From Hydrogenophilaceae bacterium (GTDB taxonomy: Bacteria; Pseudomonadota; Gammaproteobacteria; Burkholderiales; Thiobacillaceae): DNA of 37,850 nt. The stretch spans positions 1-37,850 of the forward strand of contig JACAED010000069.1 in assembly GCA_013389025.1 (NCBI GenBank). Reading direction: 5' to 3'. The notes under the pieces are model-generated. The model was given only the letters and a program-made list of their open reading frames with translations, had not been told where the DNA came from and did not search any database. This document shows, piece by piece, positions 1-8,683 of the stretch. Numbering within the stretch: position 1 is the first letter of the stretch; every line of letters starts with the position of its first letter. A program made the translations under genes and the position numbers.

Positions 1-158
1 ATTTTTACCGTGCGCACGGATTCGACGATACCCATTTGCACTTCCTGAACAGATCTGGCCTGTTCGCGCGAGTAATCCTTGCTGCCCAAACCCGCGGGAC
101 AACCTGTCAACAGGGCGCTGGATGCGGCAATCAGGGTGAGTACGGCAAGCTTGTTCAT
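1..158 (-). CDS. slyB: SlyB-like outer-membrane lipoprotein, N-terminal part
   Basis: The start codon is at 156-158 with a GGGAG ribosome binding site just upstream, and the frame runs off the left edge after 52 codons. The protein opens MNKLAVLTLIAAS and has a lipobox ending LLTGC, so it should be lipidated at about Cys20. After the cysteine comes PAGLGSKDYSREQARSVQ and then a GIVESVR segment. This is the typical N-terminus of SlyB/PcpY-type glycine-zipper outer-membrane lipoproteins, which help keep the envelope intact under low magnesium or stress. The glycine-zipper part lies outside the window. It follows the kinase gene by 43 bases on the same strand. The family call rests on the N-terminus only. 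Confidence 0.72.
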   Translation of the reverse strand, partial: MNKLAVLTLIAASSALLTGCPAGLGSKDYSREQARSVQEVQMGIVESVRTVK

Positions 159-201
159 GATGTGACTCCCATTCATTTTGCGATCGCTGTAGGATACGGC
201 G

Positions 202-1134
202 TTATATTCGATAGCCGAAGGATTCGGCGAACCGGGTTTCGATTTCCAACCGGCTGGGGGCGTGATTCTGCCCGCCCCGGCTTTCAATCTTGATTGCACC
301 CATCAGACTCGCCAGCCGTCCGGTAGTTTCCCAGTCCATGTCGTTGACAATGCCATAGAGCAGCCCCGCGCGGAAGGCGTCTCCACAGCCGGTGGGGTCG
401 ACGACCTCGCTGACTGGAGCGGCCGGAATGGGGATGGCCGTGTCCTGAACAAAAAGATCAGCGCCTTCAGCGCCCTTTGTGACGATCAGCGCGCTGACTT
501 CCTTTGACAATTGCTGCAGGGTTTTTCCGGTTCGTGCCTGCAACAGCTGGGCTTCGTAATCATTCAGCGTGACATAGTCCGCCTGGCGAACCATGGTCAG
601 AAGCTCTTCGCCATTGAAAAGCGGCAGGCCCTGGCCCGGGTCGAAAATGAACGGGATGCCTGCCTGTTCGAATTGCGCGCAATGGCTGAGCATGCCATCG
701 CGGCCGTCCGGAGAGACGATGCCCAGACGAATATCGCTGGCGGAACGGACATCGTTCAGATGTGAATGATTCATGGCGCCCGGATGAAAAGCGGTGATCT
801 GGTTATCGGAAAAATCCGTGGTAATGAAGGCCTGCGCGGTATAACTGCCGTGAATGGGGCGTACATGTTCCTGGGTCAGAGCAAGGTCTTCCAGACGCGA
901 AGCATAAGGCGAGAAATCTTCGCCGACCGTTGCCATGATGACCGGCTCGCCTCCCAGCAGCTTGAGATTGTAGGCGATGTTGCCGGCACAGCCGCCGAAT
1001 TCGCGTCGCATGTCCGGCACCAGGAAAGACACGTTGAGAATGTGAATCTTGTCCGGCAGGATGTGATTCTTGAAATGGTCGTGGAAGACCATGATGGAGT
1101 CGAAAGCGAGGGAACCGCAGATCAGGGTGCGCAT
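202..1134 (-). CDS. PfkB-family carbohydrate/adenosine-type kinase
   Basis: A 310-residue cytosolic sugar or nucleoside kinase of the ribokinase/PfkB fold. The first PfkB signature is seen at about residues 47-62 (GGCAGNIAYNLKLLGG) and the second at about 246-261 (DPTGCGDAFRAGLLYG), where Asp252 is the expected catalytic base and GCGD forms the anion hole. Length is normal for the family. Substrate cannot be fixed from sequence: betaproteobacterial relatives are often named adenosine kinase, but ribokinase-like sugar kinases look similar. No clear Shine-Dalgarno precedes the ATG at 1134. It follows fimV by about 210 bases that hold no gene I can recognise. Confidence 0.85.
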   Translation of the reverse strand: MRTLICGSLAFDSIMVFHDHFKNHILPDKIHILNVSFLVPDMRREFGGCAGNIAYNLKLLGGEPVIMATVGEDFSPYASRLEDLALTQEHVRPIHGSYTAQAFITTDFSDNQITAFHPGAMNHSHLNDVRSASDIRLGIVSPDGRDGMLSHCAQFEQAGIPFIFDPGQGLPLFNGEELLTMVRQADYVTLNDYEAQLLQARTGKTLQQLSKEVSALIVTKGAEGADLFVQDTAIPIPAAPVSEVVDPTGCGDAFRAGLLYGIVNDMDWETTGRLASLMGAIKIESRGGQNHAPSRLEIETRFAESFGYRI

Positions 1135-1340
1135 GATGTCGAGGAAAGCTTGGGTGCGCGAATTATACCGCCTGGCCGAAATTGCTCATGCTGCGCCATT
1201 CGTACCTGGAAAGAGTCACCCATTCATGAAGGAATTTCGGATCAGCCATTTTGCGCCACGCTGAAAGCCGGCCGATGAAGCGGACTAAAGGCGCGCCGCG
1301 TCTCTCGAAATCGCGGTGTCAGTCAGGCCGGGGTGCTGCA

Positions 1341-3002
1341 TCAACAAAAGATTTCAGGCGACAGAGACGCGTATCGATTGCAGCAGGACAATATCGCGAT
1401 AAGTAGCAGGATCAAAGCCCCGCCGCGGCGGTCATAAATCAGGTCGTCCAGATAGGGTATGACCTCCTCGGTGGGCCACAGGCGCACCAGTTCAGACAGG
1501 ATATGGGGGAAGGACTCCAGCCCCTGACCCGCCGGCTGAACTTCAGCCTCACCATAGGAGGGCATGGAAACGTTGAAATGTGTTTTGCATTTCAGACGGT
1601 AATCCTCGTACTTGCTTTCCGCGCCTTCGCGCTTGAGCAGGTCGAGCAGCAACAACCAGGGAACCGGGGATTCCTCAGGGTTCTTGTCGATATGGTCTTC
1701 CAGCATGTGGATGGCCAGGTCGGCGTGACCGTGTGCGACAAAGACCTCAACCTCATCCGCCACGCTGTCCTTGACTTCAGTGCCCTCTTCCCGATCCTTG
1801 GAGATCAGGGATGAAATCGGGGAATATTCGTGCTGGTCCGGTACCTTCGACGTGGCGGCTTTCGACTGCGGTGCATCACCGGATTCCTGACTTTCCCCCG
1901 CTTCTGCGGCAGGCTTGGCCAGGCCCGGGAGATCGGCAGGCATGTGCCAGATTTCGGAATCGTCGTACTTGGCCAAGGATTGCTGACGTCTGCGGTACAT
2001 GACATATGCTGCAGCGCCAGTCAGTAGAACCAGGCCAGCCAGAAAATACGTCCAGGTGGATTTGCCGGGTGCCTTGGGCGGCTTTGTCCCCGTTGGCGCT
2101 CCAGCCTGAAGTGCCTTGGCGCGTGCCTGTTGAAGTTCCGCATTGCGCCTTTTCAGGGTGGCGAGTGTTTCCTCCAGATAGGCCAGTTTGCGCGTGAGCG
2201 CGGTGTTTTCATCGGTCAGCTCATCCGCGTTTAGCGGGGATTCGGCTCGACGGCTTGTGTCAAGCAGCCCAACATCCATATTGAGTGCCAGTTGGGCAGT
2301 GGCGGGTGAAAAGAGTCTTCGGCTTCCCGTCAGAACCAAGCGGGGCCCATTGCTTTCAGGCCAGCGCACCACACGCTTCGGGGTGTGTTTCGAGGCAGCT
2401 TGTTTCGTGCGCTTTGCGAGCGGGGCATTTGCGACTGCGGACCCTCCGGCACGGGTTGTTCCGCTTGACTGACTGTTGGCAGTCAGGGATGAGGACTTGC
2501 CGGTGGTGCTGGCGCTGTTTGCGGCGACAACAGGAACATCCTTGGATAAAACCGGCGGATCAAGCAACAGGGCGTAATCCCGTTGAATCCGCTCGGGACA
2601 GACTATGGAAACAGCAAACATCAGGGCTGGATCATTGACGGCCTGCCTGGACTGGATGATGAGACCCGGATCCGGTCCGGTGCGATCTATCCTGATATTG
2701 ATGTCCTGTAACAAAGGGTAAAGGTATCCATTGACGGGTACGAGCTTGATGCAATTTGGCTCCAGGTCTGCCGGATTCCCGAGCAGGGTAATGCGGGCAT
2801 TGAGTGGCTGGCCAAGATGGGAAGATACGGTGAGGTTGCCCAGACCCAAGGCATGAGCAGATACGGTGGCAGCCATGGCTGCTACCAGCGCTACACCTCG
2901 AAAAGCAAATGAAAACAGGTCCAAGATTTTGATTTTTCGGTAAATCTGCTTCCTATTCCGGCTATACGGCGAACAAACTTTAATATTTTGAGTGCTTCGC
3001 AT
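1341..3002 (-). CDS. fimV: FimV-like peptidoglycan/pilus-associated protein, frameshifted near the C-terminus
   Basis: FimV-type inner-membrane protein linked in other bacteria to type IV pilus assembly and polar organisation. Seen in order: basic N-region and signal peptide to about Ala51 (AHA then LGLG); the FimV N-terminal domain with SHLGQPLNARI at about 61-71; a low-complexity linker; a coiled coil at about 262-298; one membrane helix at about 317-336; an acidic cytoplasmic region; and a TPR-like C-terminal domain (LESFPHILSELVRLWP). AAGGG precedes the ATG. After DRRGG the open frame reads a hydrophobic tail ending SLSPEIFC, which is unlike the family. Shifting by one base at the C4 run 1418-1421 gives GFDPATYRDIVLLQ and a stop at 1354-1356, which matches the expected FimV ending. 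The last 25 residues of the open frame are therefore probably an artefact or a real mutation. Confidence 0.82.
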   Translation of the reverse strand: MRSTQNIKVCSPYSRNRKQIYRKIKILDLFSFAFRGVALVAAMAATVSAHALGLGNLTVSSHLGQPLNARITLLGNPADLEPNCIKLVPVNGYLYPLLQDINIRIDRTGPDPGLIIQSRQAVNDPALMFAVSIVCPERIQRDYALLLDPPVLSKDVPVVAANSASTTGKSSSLTANSQSSGTTRAGGSAVANAPLAKRTKQAASKHTPKRVVRWPESNGPRLVLTGSRRLFSPATAQLALNMDVGLLDTSRRAESPLNADELTDENTALTRKLAYLEETLATLKRRNAELQQARAKALQAGAPTGTKPPKAPGKSTWTYFLAGLVLLTGAAAYVMYRRRQQSLAKYDDSEIWHMPADLPGLAKPAAEAGESQESGDAPQSKAATSKVPDQHEYSPISSLISKDREEGTEVKDSVADEVEVFVAHGHADLAIHMLEDHIDKNPEESPVPWLLLLDLLKREGAESKYEDYRLKCKTHFNVSMPSYGEAEVQPAGQGLESFPHILSELVRLWPTEEVIPYLDDLIYDRRGGALILLLIAILSCCNRYASLSPEIFC

Positions 3003-3009
3003 GGTCCCT

Positions 3010-3378
3010 TCAGAATGAAAGCACCAAAAGCCATACCAGGAATGCCATGGATAGCGAAATCAGCACTGCGGCACTGCCCATATCCTTGGCACGTTTGGCC
3101 AGCTCGTTTGTCTCGGGAGAGGCCTTGTCAACAACTGCCTCTATACCCGAATTGAGCAGTTCCACCACGAGTACCATCAAAACTACCCCAGCCAGCATCG
3201 CCTTTTCACTTCCTGTTTCTCCAAGCCAGAGTCCGAGGGGAACCAGTACTGAGGCCAGCAGGAATTCCTGTCGGAAAGCATCTTCATGCTTGAAGGCCGC
3301 CTTGAGGCCATCCAGGGAGTAAAACAGGGCATTCCAGATTCGCACCAGTCCGGTTTTGCCCTTGTAAGGGGATGTCAT
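3010..3378 (-). CDS. dgkA: Diacylglycerol kinase (DgkA)
   Basis: Small integral-membrane kinase that phosphorylates diacylglycerol released during osmoregulated glucan and lipid turnover. From the ATG at 3378 the protein has 122 residues, the normal family length. The N-terminal amphipathic part has a DGLKAAFKHEDAFRQE segment, followed by three hydrophobic helices and the active-site stretch VVELLNSGIEAVVD, with the conserved Glu, Asn and Glu. A GTG at 3426 would add 16 residues that are not family-like, so I prefer the ATG. It lies 62 bases downstream of gcvPB and 7 bases upstream of fimV, so it is likely co-transcribed with fimV. Confidence 0.93.
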   Translation of the reverse strand: MTSPYKGKTGLVRIWNALFYSLDGLKAAFKHEDAFRQEFLLASVLVPLGLWLGETGSEKAMLAGVVLMVLVVELLNSGIEAVVDKASPETNELAKRAKDMGSAAVLISLSMAFLVWLLVLSF

Positions 3379-3440
3379 GGCGAGATTATGCCGGAAACAG
3401 TCGGTAAAATACTGTTTGCAGGCCACGATTTCGGCAGGAG

Positions 3441-4886
3441 TTATGTCTTGTATGCGATATCAAGCTCTCTTGCGGCCTTGACGTCATCCAGTCTTCTGAC
3501 CGGTTGGGAATAGGGTGCGCCTTTCACAAGATCGGGATTGGCGAGAGCTTCCTGTTTGATCTTGATGCAGGCTTCCACAAACGCATCCAGGGTTTCCTTG
3601 CTCTCCGTTTCAGAAGGCTCGATCAACAGGCACTCCGGCACCAGCAGAGGAAAATACGTGGTGGGCGCATGGAAGCCGTGATCCAGGAGGCGCTTGGCAA
3701 AATCCATGGCCGTGACTCCGGTTTCGTCCTTGAGTTTTTTCAGGGTGACAATGAATTCATGGCTGGCGCGCCGTGCGGGATAGGCCAGTTCGAAGCCGGC
3801 ATCGCGCATTTTGGCCAGCAGATAGTTGGCATTGAGCGTGGCGAACTCGGCCACGCGGTGCATGCCCTCCGCGCCCAGCATGCGCGCATAAACATAAGCG
3901 CGCAGCAACACGCCGGCATTGCCGGTATTGGCGCTCATGCGGCCAATCGACTGAGGCAGGTCGGCCTCGACGGCGTGGCGATAGAGGCCATTTTCGTGGA
4001 TGACGACTGGCACCGGCAGGAAAGGCAGCAGCCGCTCGGCCACGCCAACCGGCCCTGCGCCCGGGCCGCCACCGCCATGCGGGGTGGAAAAGGTTTTGTG
4101 CAGGTTCATGTGGATGACGTCAAAACCCATTGCCCCGGGTTTGACCCGGCCCAGAATGGCGTTGAGATTGGCGCCGTCGTAATACAAAAGGCCGCCAGCC
4201 CCGTGCACGATGTCGCGGATTTTCAGAATGGATTTTTCAAACACGCCCAGCGTCGAGGGATTGGTCAGCATCAGTCCGGCGGTTTGCGGGCCGACCGCAG
4301 CCTGCAACGCATCCAGTTCCACATTGCCTTCGCGGTCGGTGGGGATTTCCCTGACCGTATAGCCGCACATGACCGCCGTGGCGGGGTTGGTGCCGTGCGC
4401 CGCGTTGGGCACGAGAATTTCCGTGCGCGCGTGGTCAGCGCGCGACTCATGATAGGCGCGGATCATGGCAATGCCGGCGAACTCGCCCTGCGCCCCGGCC
4501 ATGGGCGCAAGCGACACGCCCGCCATGCCGGTCACGTCTTTGAGGATTTCCTGCAGCTCGTACATGCACTGCAAAAACCCCTGCCCGGTTTCCGCCGATG
4601 CGTGCGGGTGACGCGCCAGAAACTGCGGCAGCATGGCCAGTGAATTGCACGCGCGTGGGTTGTACTTCATGGTGCAGCTACCCAATGGGTAGAACTGCGT
4701 GTCGATGGAAAAGTTTTTCTGCGAAAGACGGGTGTAGTGGCGGACGACATCCAGTTCGGAGCATTCCGGCAGCGCGGGCGGTGCATCGCGCAGAAGGTTC
4801 GCGGGCAAATCATCCAGCGTGCCATCTTCCGACGGCAATTGCGCGTGGGCACTCCGGCCGGGGTGAGCATATTCAAAGATCAACAT
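3441..4886 (-). CDS. gcvPB: Glycine dehydrogenase (decarboxylating) subunit 2, P-protein C-terminal half
   Basis: The beta half of the two-subunit P-protein of the glycine cleavage system. With GcvPA it decarboxylates glycine and passes the aminomethyl group to lipoylated GcvH. The 481 residues carry the PLP-lysine motif [18 protein letters not shown] (Lys264), and upstream [11 protein letters not shown] and [10 protein letters not shown], all typical of the PLP fold type I P-protein. The start [11 protein letters not shown] is the usual one for the subunit. It is separated from gcvPA by tpx, which is unusual, since gcvPA and gcvPB are normally adjacent. No strong Shine-Dalgarno is visible. 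It is the last gcv gene of the locus. Confidence 0.95.
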   Translation of the reverse strand: MLIFEYAHPGRSAHAQLPSEDGTLDDLPANLLRDAPPALPECSELDVVRHYTRLSQKNFSIDTQFYPLGSCTMKYNPRACNSLAMLPQFLARHPHASAETGQGFLQCMYELQEILKDVTGMAGVSLAPMAGAQGEFAGIAMIRAYHESRADHARTEILVPNAAHGTNPATAVMCGYTVREIPTDREGNVELDALQAAVGPQTAGLMLTNPSTLGVFEKSILKIRDIVHGAGGLLYYDGANLNAILGRVKPGAMGFDVIHMNLHKTFSTPHGGGGPGAGPVGVAERLLPFLPVPVVIHENGLYRHAVEADLPQSIGRMSANTGNAGVLLRAYVYARMLGAEGMHRVAEFATLNANYLLAKMRDAGFELAYPARRASHEFIVTLKKLKDETGVTAMDFAKRLLDHGFHAPTTYFPLLVPECLLIEPSETESKETLDAFVEACIKIKQEALANPDLVKGAPYSQPVRRLDDVKAARELDIAYKT

Positions 4887-4912
4887 GGCTGATTCCAGAT
4901 AGCATACGTTTT

Positions 4913-4962
4913 ACCGCCAAGACGCAAAGAGCGCCACGAGAACATGGCGTTCGCCTGGCGGT
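4913..4962. repeat. GACGCAAAG-type hairpin element, copy A
   Basis: A 50-base inverted repeat between tpx and gcvPB. The outer arms are ACCGCCA (4913-4919) and TGGCGGT (4956-4962); the inner arms are CGCCA (4932-4936) and TGGCG (4945-4949). The left arm contains AAGACGCAAAGA, the core shared with the elements at 6959 and 13153. It sits in the gcvPB leader on the transcript. Confidence 0.65.
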
Positions 4963-4971
4963 TCATGTTTT

Positions 4972-5472
4972 TTATTTCAAAACCGCCAAGGCTGCATCGT
5001 AGTTGGGTTCCTGCTTGATTTCGGGAACCAGCTCGGCATGCAGGACCTTGTTGTTTTCGTCCAGCACCACCACGGCGCGGGCGCACACGCCGGTGAGCGG
5101 GCCACTGTGGATGTCCACGCCGTAGTTCTTCTTGAATTCCCAGCCGCGCATGGTGGATAACGTTACGATGTTGCCAAGATTTTCCGTACTGCAAAAACGG
5201 CTCGAGGCAAACGGCAGGTCGGCAGAAATCACCAGCACCACGGTATTGGGCAGGCTGGCGGCCGCCGCATTGAACTTGCGCGCGGATTCGGCGCAGATAC
5301 CGGTGTCAAGTGAAGGCACGATGTTGAGAATCTTGCGCTTGCCGGCGAAATCGGCCAGCGAGACATCGGCCAGATCCTTGTTGACCAGTTTGAAGTCGGG
5401 GGCGGTATCCCCTACCTTGGGGAACGTGCCAGCGACTTCGATCGGGCTGCCGCCCAGGGTTACGTTTGCCAT
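4972..5472 (-). CDS. tpx: Thiol peroxidase (Tpx)
   Basis: Thioredoxin-dependent atypical 2-Cys peroxiredoxin that reduces hydrogen and alkyl peroxides. The 166 residues are the family length. The peroxidatic cysteine is Cys60 in [16 protein letters not shown] and the resolving cysteine is Cys94 in [13 protein letters not shown], both in Tpx-specific context. AAGGAG lies about 8 bases before the ATG at 5472, the clearest ribosome binding site in the locus. It lies between the two glycine dehydrogenase subunit genes on the same strand. That placement suggests it is transcribed with them, though the REP element upstream could separate the messages. Confidence 0.95.
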   Translation of the reverse strand: MANVTLGGSPIEVAGTFPKVGDTAPDFKLVNKDLADVSLADFAGKRKILNIVPSLDTGICAESARKFNAAAASLPNTVVLVISADLPFASSRFCSTENLGNIVTLSTMRGWEFKKNYGVDIHSGPLTGVCARAVVVLDENNKVLHAELVPEIKQEPNYDAALAVLK

Positions 5473-5496
5473 CTTCTATCTCCTTTTGCTGATATG

Positions 5497-5547
5497 GTAG
5501 GAGCAGGCTTGCTTGCGAAAGGGAATCGCACCCAAGGGGGCTCCTAC
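5497..5547. repeat. REP-like palindrome (GTAGGAGC family)
   Basis: Perfect 8-bp inverted repeat GTAGGAGC (5497-5504) and GCTCCTAC (5540-5547) enclosing CTTGCTTGCGAAAGGGAA-like sequence. This is the pattern of the proteobacterial REP family best known from Pseudomonas, which reads GTAGGAGC, then GGCTTGC-like sequence, then GCTCCTAC. It fills most of the gap between gcvPA and tpx. Only one copy is visible in the window, and no RAYT transposase is seen. Confidence 0.7.
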
Positions 5548-5556
5548 GTGGGGAAG

Positions 5557-6945
5557 TCATTTCCGCGCGCAGGGCGGCGGTTCACTCAGTTTGGACACAA
5601 TACGTTGCATTTGCGTGGCGTAGCGATCCAGGTCGGCTTCGGTCTTGGTTTCGGTGGCGCATACCAGAATGGCGTTGCCCAGTTCCGGATAGTCCTTCGA
5701 CAAATCATAGCCACCGACGATGCCTTGCCCCACCAGCGAATGCAACAGCCTGGCATTGGGTACGCTGGTGCGGATGACGGCTTCGTGGAAATATGCGCCA
5801 GTGAACACGTTTTCAGCGCCAGCAGCAACCAGCTTGCTGACCAGTTTGACCGTGTTGGCGTGGCTGGCGCGTGCCACGCGGGCGAGGCCCTCGGGCCCCA
5901 GCAGGCTCATGTAGAGAGTGGAGGCGGTTACGACCAAACCCTGATTGGTGCAGATGTTGGAGGTCGCCTTGGAGCGGCGGATGTGCTGCTCGCGCGCCTG
6001 CAGGGTCAGCGCGAAGCCGGGCTTGCCGTTGAGATCGACGGTGCGGCCGACGATGCGGCCCGGCATCTGGCGCACGAATTCCTGCTTGCAGCACATGAAG
6101 CCGTAGTATGGGCCGCCAGAAGATAGCGGCGCGCCCAACGGCTGGCCGTCACCCACGGCAATATCCGCCCCACGATTGGGATTGTCGTGGCGCCCCCACT
6201 GGCCCGGCGCTTTCAAAACCGCCAGTGTCATCGGGTTGACCAGTGCGATGGCCATCAGGCCGTTTTGGTGGGCCCAGTCGGTCATGGCATCCACGTCTTC
6301 CAGCACGCCGAAGAAGTTGGGCTGCGGAATCACCAGCGCGGCGCATTCGGCGGCGTCGGTCGGCAACTTGGTCTGGCCGCTAGCCGGGTCGTAATCCACT
6401 TCCACCAGTTCGATATTCTGGTTGCCAACGACGGTGCGGCAGGCTGCCCGATACAGGGGGTGCACGGTTTTGGGCATCAGCACCCTGCGGGCACTGGACT
6501 TGCTGGCGCGGATCGCCATTAGCACGGCCTCGCCCAGCGCCGAGCCACCGTCATAAAGGGACGCATTCGACACGCCCAGCCCAGTGAGCCGGGTCATCAT
6601 GGTCTGGTATTCGTAAATCAGCTGCAACGTGCCCTGACTGGCTTCAGCCTGGTAGGGGGTGTAGGCAGAGTAAAACTCGCCACGCGTGGCAATCTGCCAG
6701 ACCGCTGCCGGAATGTGATGCTCATACGCACCCGCGCCCAAAAAGTTGAGATAACGCCCGTCGGCTTCGGCACGCTCCATCATCAGCCGGCTGATTTCCA
6801 TTTCGGAAATGCCAGGCGGTACCTGGGTGAGTTTGCCGGCTTTCAGCTCGGCAGGGATTTCATCGAACAAGGCGTCGATGTCTGGTGCGCCGATGACGGC
6901 GAGCATCTCGCGGATGTCACGGTCGGAATGTGGAATGAATGGCAT
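5557..6945 (-). CDS. gcvPA: Glycine dehydrogenase (decarboxylating) subunit 1, P-protein N-terminal half
   Basis: The alpha half of the two-subunit P-protein; it pairs with GcvPB to decarboxylate glycine. I start it at the ATG 6943-6945, giving [15 protein letters not shown], the usual GcvPA opening, with AGAGG seven bases upstream. A start six codons earlier would read into the upstream repeat and is less likely. The 462-residue length fits. Family-typical stretches include [15 protein letters not shown] and [14 protein letters not shown] near residues 70-120 and NLNGKPGF-type sequence further on. It follows gcvH by 90 bases that contain a hairpin repeat, and precedes tpx. Confidence 0.95.
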   Translation of the reverse strand: MPFIPHSDRDIREMLAVIGAPDIDALFDEIPAELKAGKLTQVPPGISEMEISRLMMERAEADGRYLNFLGAGAYEHHIPAAVWQIATRGEFYSAYTPYQAEASQGTLQLIYEYQTMMTRLTGLGVSNASLYDGGSALGEAVLMAIRASKSSARRVLMPKTVHPLYRAACRTVVGNQNIELVEVDYDPASGQTKLPTDAAECAALVIPQPNFFGVLEDVDAMTDWAHQNGLMAIALVNPMTLAVLKAPGQWGRHDNPNRGADIAVGDGQPLGAPLSSGGPYYGFMCCKQEFVRQMPGRIVGRTVDLNGKPGFALTLQAREQHIRRSKATSNICTNQGLVVTASTLYMSLLGPEGLARVARASHANTVKLVSKLVAAGAENVFTGAYFHEAVIRTSVPNARLLHSLVGQGIVGGYDLSKDYPELGNAILVCATETKTEADLDRYATQMQRIVSKLSEPPPCARK

Positions 6946-6958
6946 AAAAAACCTCTGG

Positions 6959-7023
6959 CGCAAAGACGCAAAGGCACGAAGAAAGGCAGGACAAATTTTC
7001 TCTGCGTTCTTTGCGTCTTTGCG
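6959..7023. repeat. GACGCAAAG-type hairpin element, copy B
   Basis: A perfect 15-bp inverted repeat between gcvH and gcvPA: CGCAAAGACGCAAAG at 6959-6973 and CTTTGCGTCTTTGCG at 7009-7023, with a 35-base loop. Each arm is itself a partial tandem of CAAAGACG. It shares the core with the elements at 4913 and 13153. Confidence 0.8.
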
Positions 7024-7035
7024 GCAAAAAATTTG

Positions 7036-7425
7036 TTAGTGCGCTTCGGACGCGACGTGCGCTTCGTATGCGGCGGCATCCATCAACGCGTTCACGGCTG
7101 CTGCATTGGCAGGCTTGAGCTTGAACATCCAGGCAGCGTAAGCGTCCTGATTGATTTTTTCCGGGCTGGATTCGACCTCGCTGTTGGCGGCGACAACCTC
7201 GCCGGCAACGGGCGCGTACACGTCGGAGGCGGCTTTCACCGATTCGACCACGGCGCATTCTTCGCCCGCGTTGAGGCTGCGGCCCACGGCCGGATTTTCG
7301 ACAAACACCATATCGCCCAGCAAGTCCTGGGCATGATGGGTAATCCCCACGGTCAGCGTGCCGTCGGCTTCAACGCGCACCCATTCGTGGGTTTGGGTGT
7401 ATTTCAGGTCAGCAGGGATAAACAT
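7036..7425 (-). CDS. gcvH: Glycine cleavage system H protein
   Basis: Lipoyl carrier of the glycine cleavage system, shuttling the aminomethyl group from P-protein to T-protein. At 129 residues it is the same length as E. coli GcvH. The lipoylation site is Lys64 in [14 protein letters not shown], and the N-terminus [16 protein letters not shown] is canonical. It lies between gcvT and gcvPA, with repeat elements on both sides. Lipoylation would depend on octanoyl transfer (a LipB or LplA not present here) and on the LipA encoded at the head of the same locus. Confidence 0.97.
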   Translation of the reverse strand: MFIPADLKYTQTHEWVRVEADGTLTVGITHHAQDLLGDMVFVENPAVGRSLNAGEECAVVESVKAASDVYAPVAGEVVAANSEVESSPEKINQDAYAAWMFKLKPANAAAVNALMDAAAYEAHVASEAH

Positions 7426-7444
7426 TTTTCGACTCCAAAATTTT

Positions 7445-7515
7445 AACAGGGAGGTTCAGGGAGGAAGGGGAGAAAAGCGAGGAAACCCCCCCTTTACCTC
7501 CCGTGCCTCCCCGTT
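7445..7515. repeat. GGGAGG-type hairpin element, copy 1
   Basis: Long imperfect inverted repeat. AACAGGGAGG (7445-7454) faces CCTCCCCGTT (7506-7515) with one mismatch, and GGGAGG (7459-7464) faces CCTCCC (7497-7502) perfectly. It fills the gcvT-gcvH gap and reaches two bases into the gcvT stop codon (7514-7516). A related element lies at 8618-8683. Confidence 0.65.
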
Positions 7516-8599
7516 AGATCAAAACCTTACCGTTACGTACAAAGGGGTATTTGACCACTTTTGCTTTCAACTTCTTGTCGCGGATTTCCACCTCGACTGC
7601 TTCGCCTGGGGCAATGCCCAGGGGAATGCGCGCCAGGGCAATCGACTGCTGCAGGGTAGGTGAAAAGGTGCCCGAAGTAATCTCCCCTTCGCCATATCTG
7701 GTGAAGACTTTTTGATGGGCGCGCAACACGCCCTTGTCCAGCAACACCAGACCCGCCAGCTGTTTGCTGACCTCGCTGGCTTCCAGCGCCTTGCGGCCAA
7801 CAAACTCACGTTCGCTTTTCAGGTCTACCGTCCAGGCCAGGCCCGATTCCAGCGGCGAGGTGGTTTCGTCCATGTCCTGGCCATACAGATTCATGCCGGC
7901 CTCCAGGCGCAGGGTGTCGCGCGCGCCCAGTCCAATCGGTTTGCCGCCGGCTTGCATCAGCGCTTTCCAGAAGAAGGGTGCGGATTGCGCCGGCACCATG
8001 ACCTCGAAGCCGTCTTCGCCGGTGTAGCCGGTGCGGGCGATGAACATTTCGCCCATGGCCACCGCGTTGAAGGGTTTGAGATTTCCGGTCATGCTGTCTA
8101 CGCCGGGCATGGCCTCATCCAGCACTTTTTTTGCGTGCGGTCCCTGAATCGCGATCATGGCCAAGTCGCGGCGCGGGGCCAGCGTGAGATTCATGCCCCA
8201 GTCGGCATTCATTTTTTGCATCCAGGCAAGATCCTTTTCCGCCGTGCCGGCATTGACCACCAGACGGAACCAGCTTTCGTCCATGAAATAAATGATGAGG
8301 TCATCGATGACGCCGCCTTGCTCATTCAGCATGCACGAATACAGCGCTTTGCCGGGTGTTTGCAATTTGTCGACGTTGTTGGCGATGAGGCGGCGCAAAA
8401 AGGCGCGCACGTTTTCGCCCTTGATGTCGAGCGGCAGCATGTGCGACACATCGAACAGGCCGCAAGCCGTGCGCACTGCATGATGCTCCTCGATCTGGGA
8501 GCCGTAGTGGAGCGGCATGTCCCAGCCGCCAAAATCGACCATTTTGGCGTTGAGTTCGCGGTGGGTGGCGTTTAGGGGAGTGCGTTTCAGTTCGATCAT
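7514..8599 (-). CDS. gcvT: Aminomethyltransferase, glycine cleavage T protein
   Basis: Transfers the methylene group from aminomethyl-GcvH to tetrahydrofolate and releases ammonia. From the ATG at 8597-8599 the protein has 361 residues, the family norm. Canonical segments: [20 protein letters not shown] near the N-terminus, GLFDVSHM, and [11 protein letters not shown] carrying the catalytic aspartate. A TTG at 8608 would add MPN, with no better ribosome binding site, so I prefer the ATG. The gene lies between lipA and gcvH, with GGGAGG hairpins on each side; the downstream one overlaps its stop codon. Confidence 0.95.
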   Translation of the reverse strand: MIELKRTPLNATHRELNAKMVDFGGWDMPLHYGSQIEEHHAVRTACGLFDVSHMLPLDIKGENVRAFLRRLIANNVDKLQTPGKALYSCMLNEQGGVIDDLIIYFMDESWFRLVVNAGTAEKDLAWMQKMNADWGMNLTLAPRRDLAMIAIQGPHAKKVLDEAMPGVDSMTGNLKPFNAVAMGEMFIARTGYTGEDGFEVMVPAQSAPFFWKALMQAGGKPIGLGARDTLRLEAGMNLYGQDMDETTSPLESGLAWTVDLKSEREFVGRKALEASEVSKQLAGLVLLDKGVLRAHQKVFTRYGEGEITSGTFSPTLQQSIALARIPLGIAPGEAVEVEIRDKKLKAKVVKYPFVRNGKVLI

Positions 8600-8617
8600 G
8601 TTGGGCAATCAAAAAAT

Positions 8618-8683
8618 AACAGGAAGTTAAGGGTGGTTCAGGGAGGGGAAAGGTTTACTCCCTTACCACCCGCCCCTCCCTGT
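8618..8683. repeat. GGGAGG-type hairpin element, copy 2
   Basis: Nested imperfect hairpin: ACAGG (8619-8623) with CCTGT (8679-8683), GGGTGGT (8631-8637) with ACCACCC (8665-8671), and GGGAG (8641-8645) with CTCCC (8658-8662). It opens AACAGG and contains TTCAGGGAGG like the copy at 7445. Its right arm encodes the lipA stop (8655-8657) and the last LipA codons (GRVVRE). Confidence 0.6.

Noticed and set aside
1135-1340. Possible small gene between the kinase and fimV
   Set aside because: Short frames there have no ribosome binding site or recognisable product.
3504-4643. 379-codon open frame antisense to gcvPB
   Set aside because: No family features or ribosome binding site; it mirrors codon bias of gcvPB.
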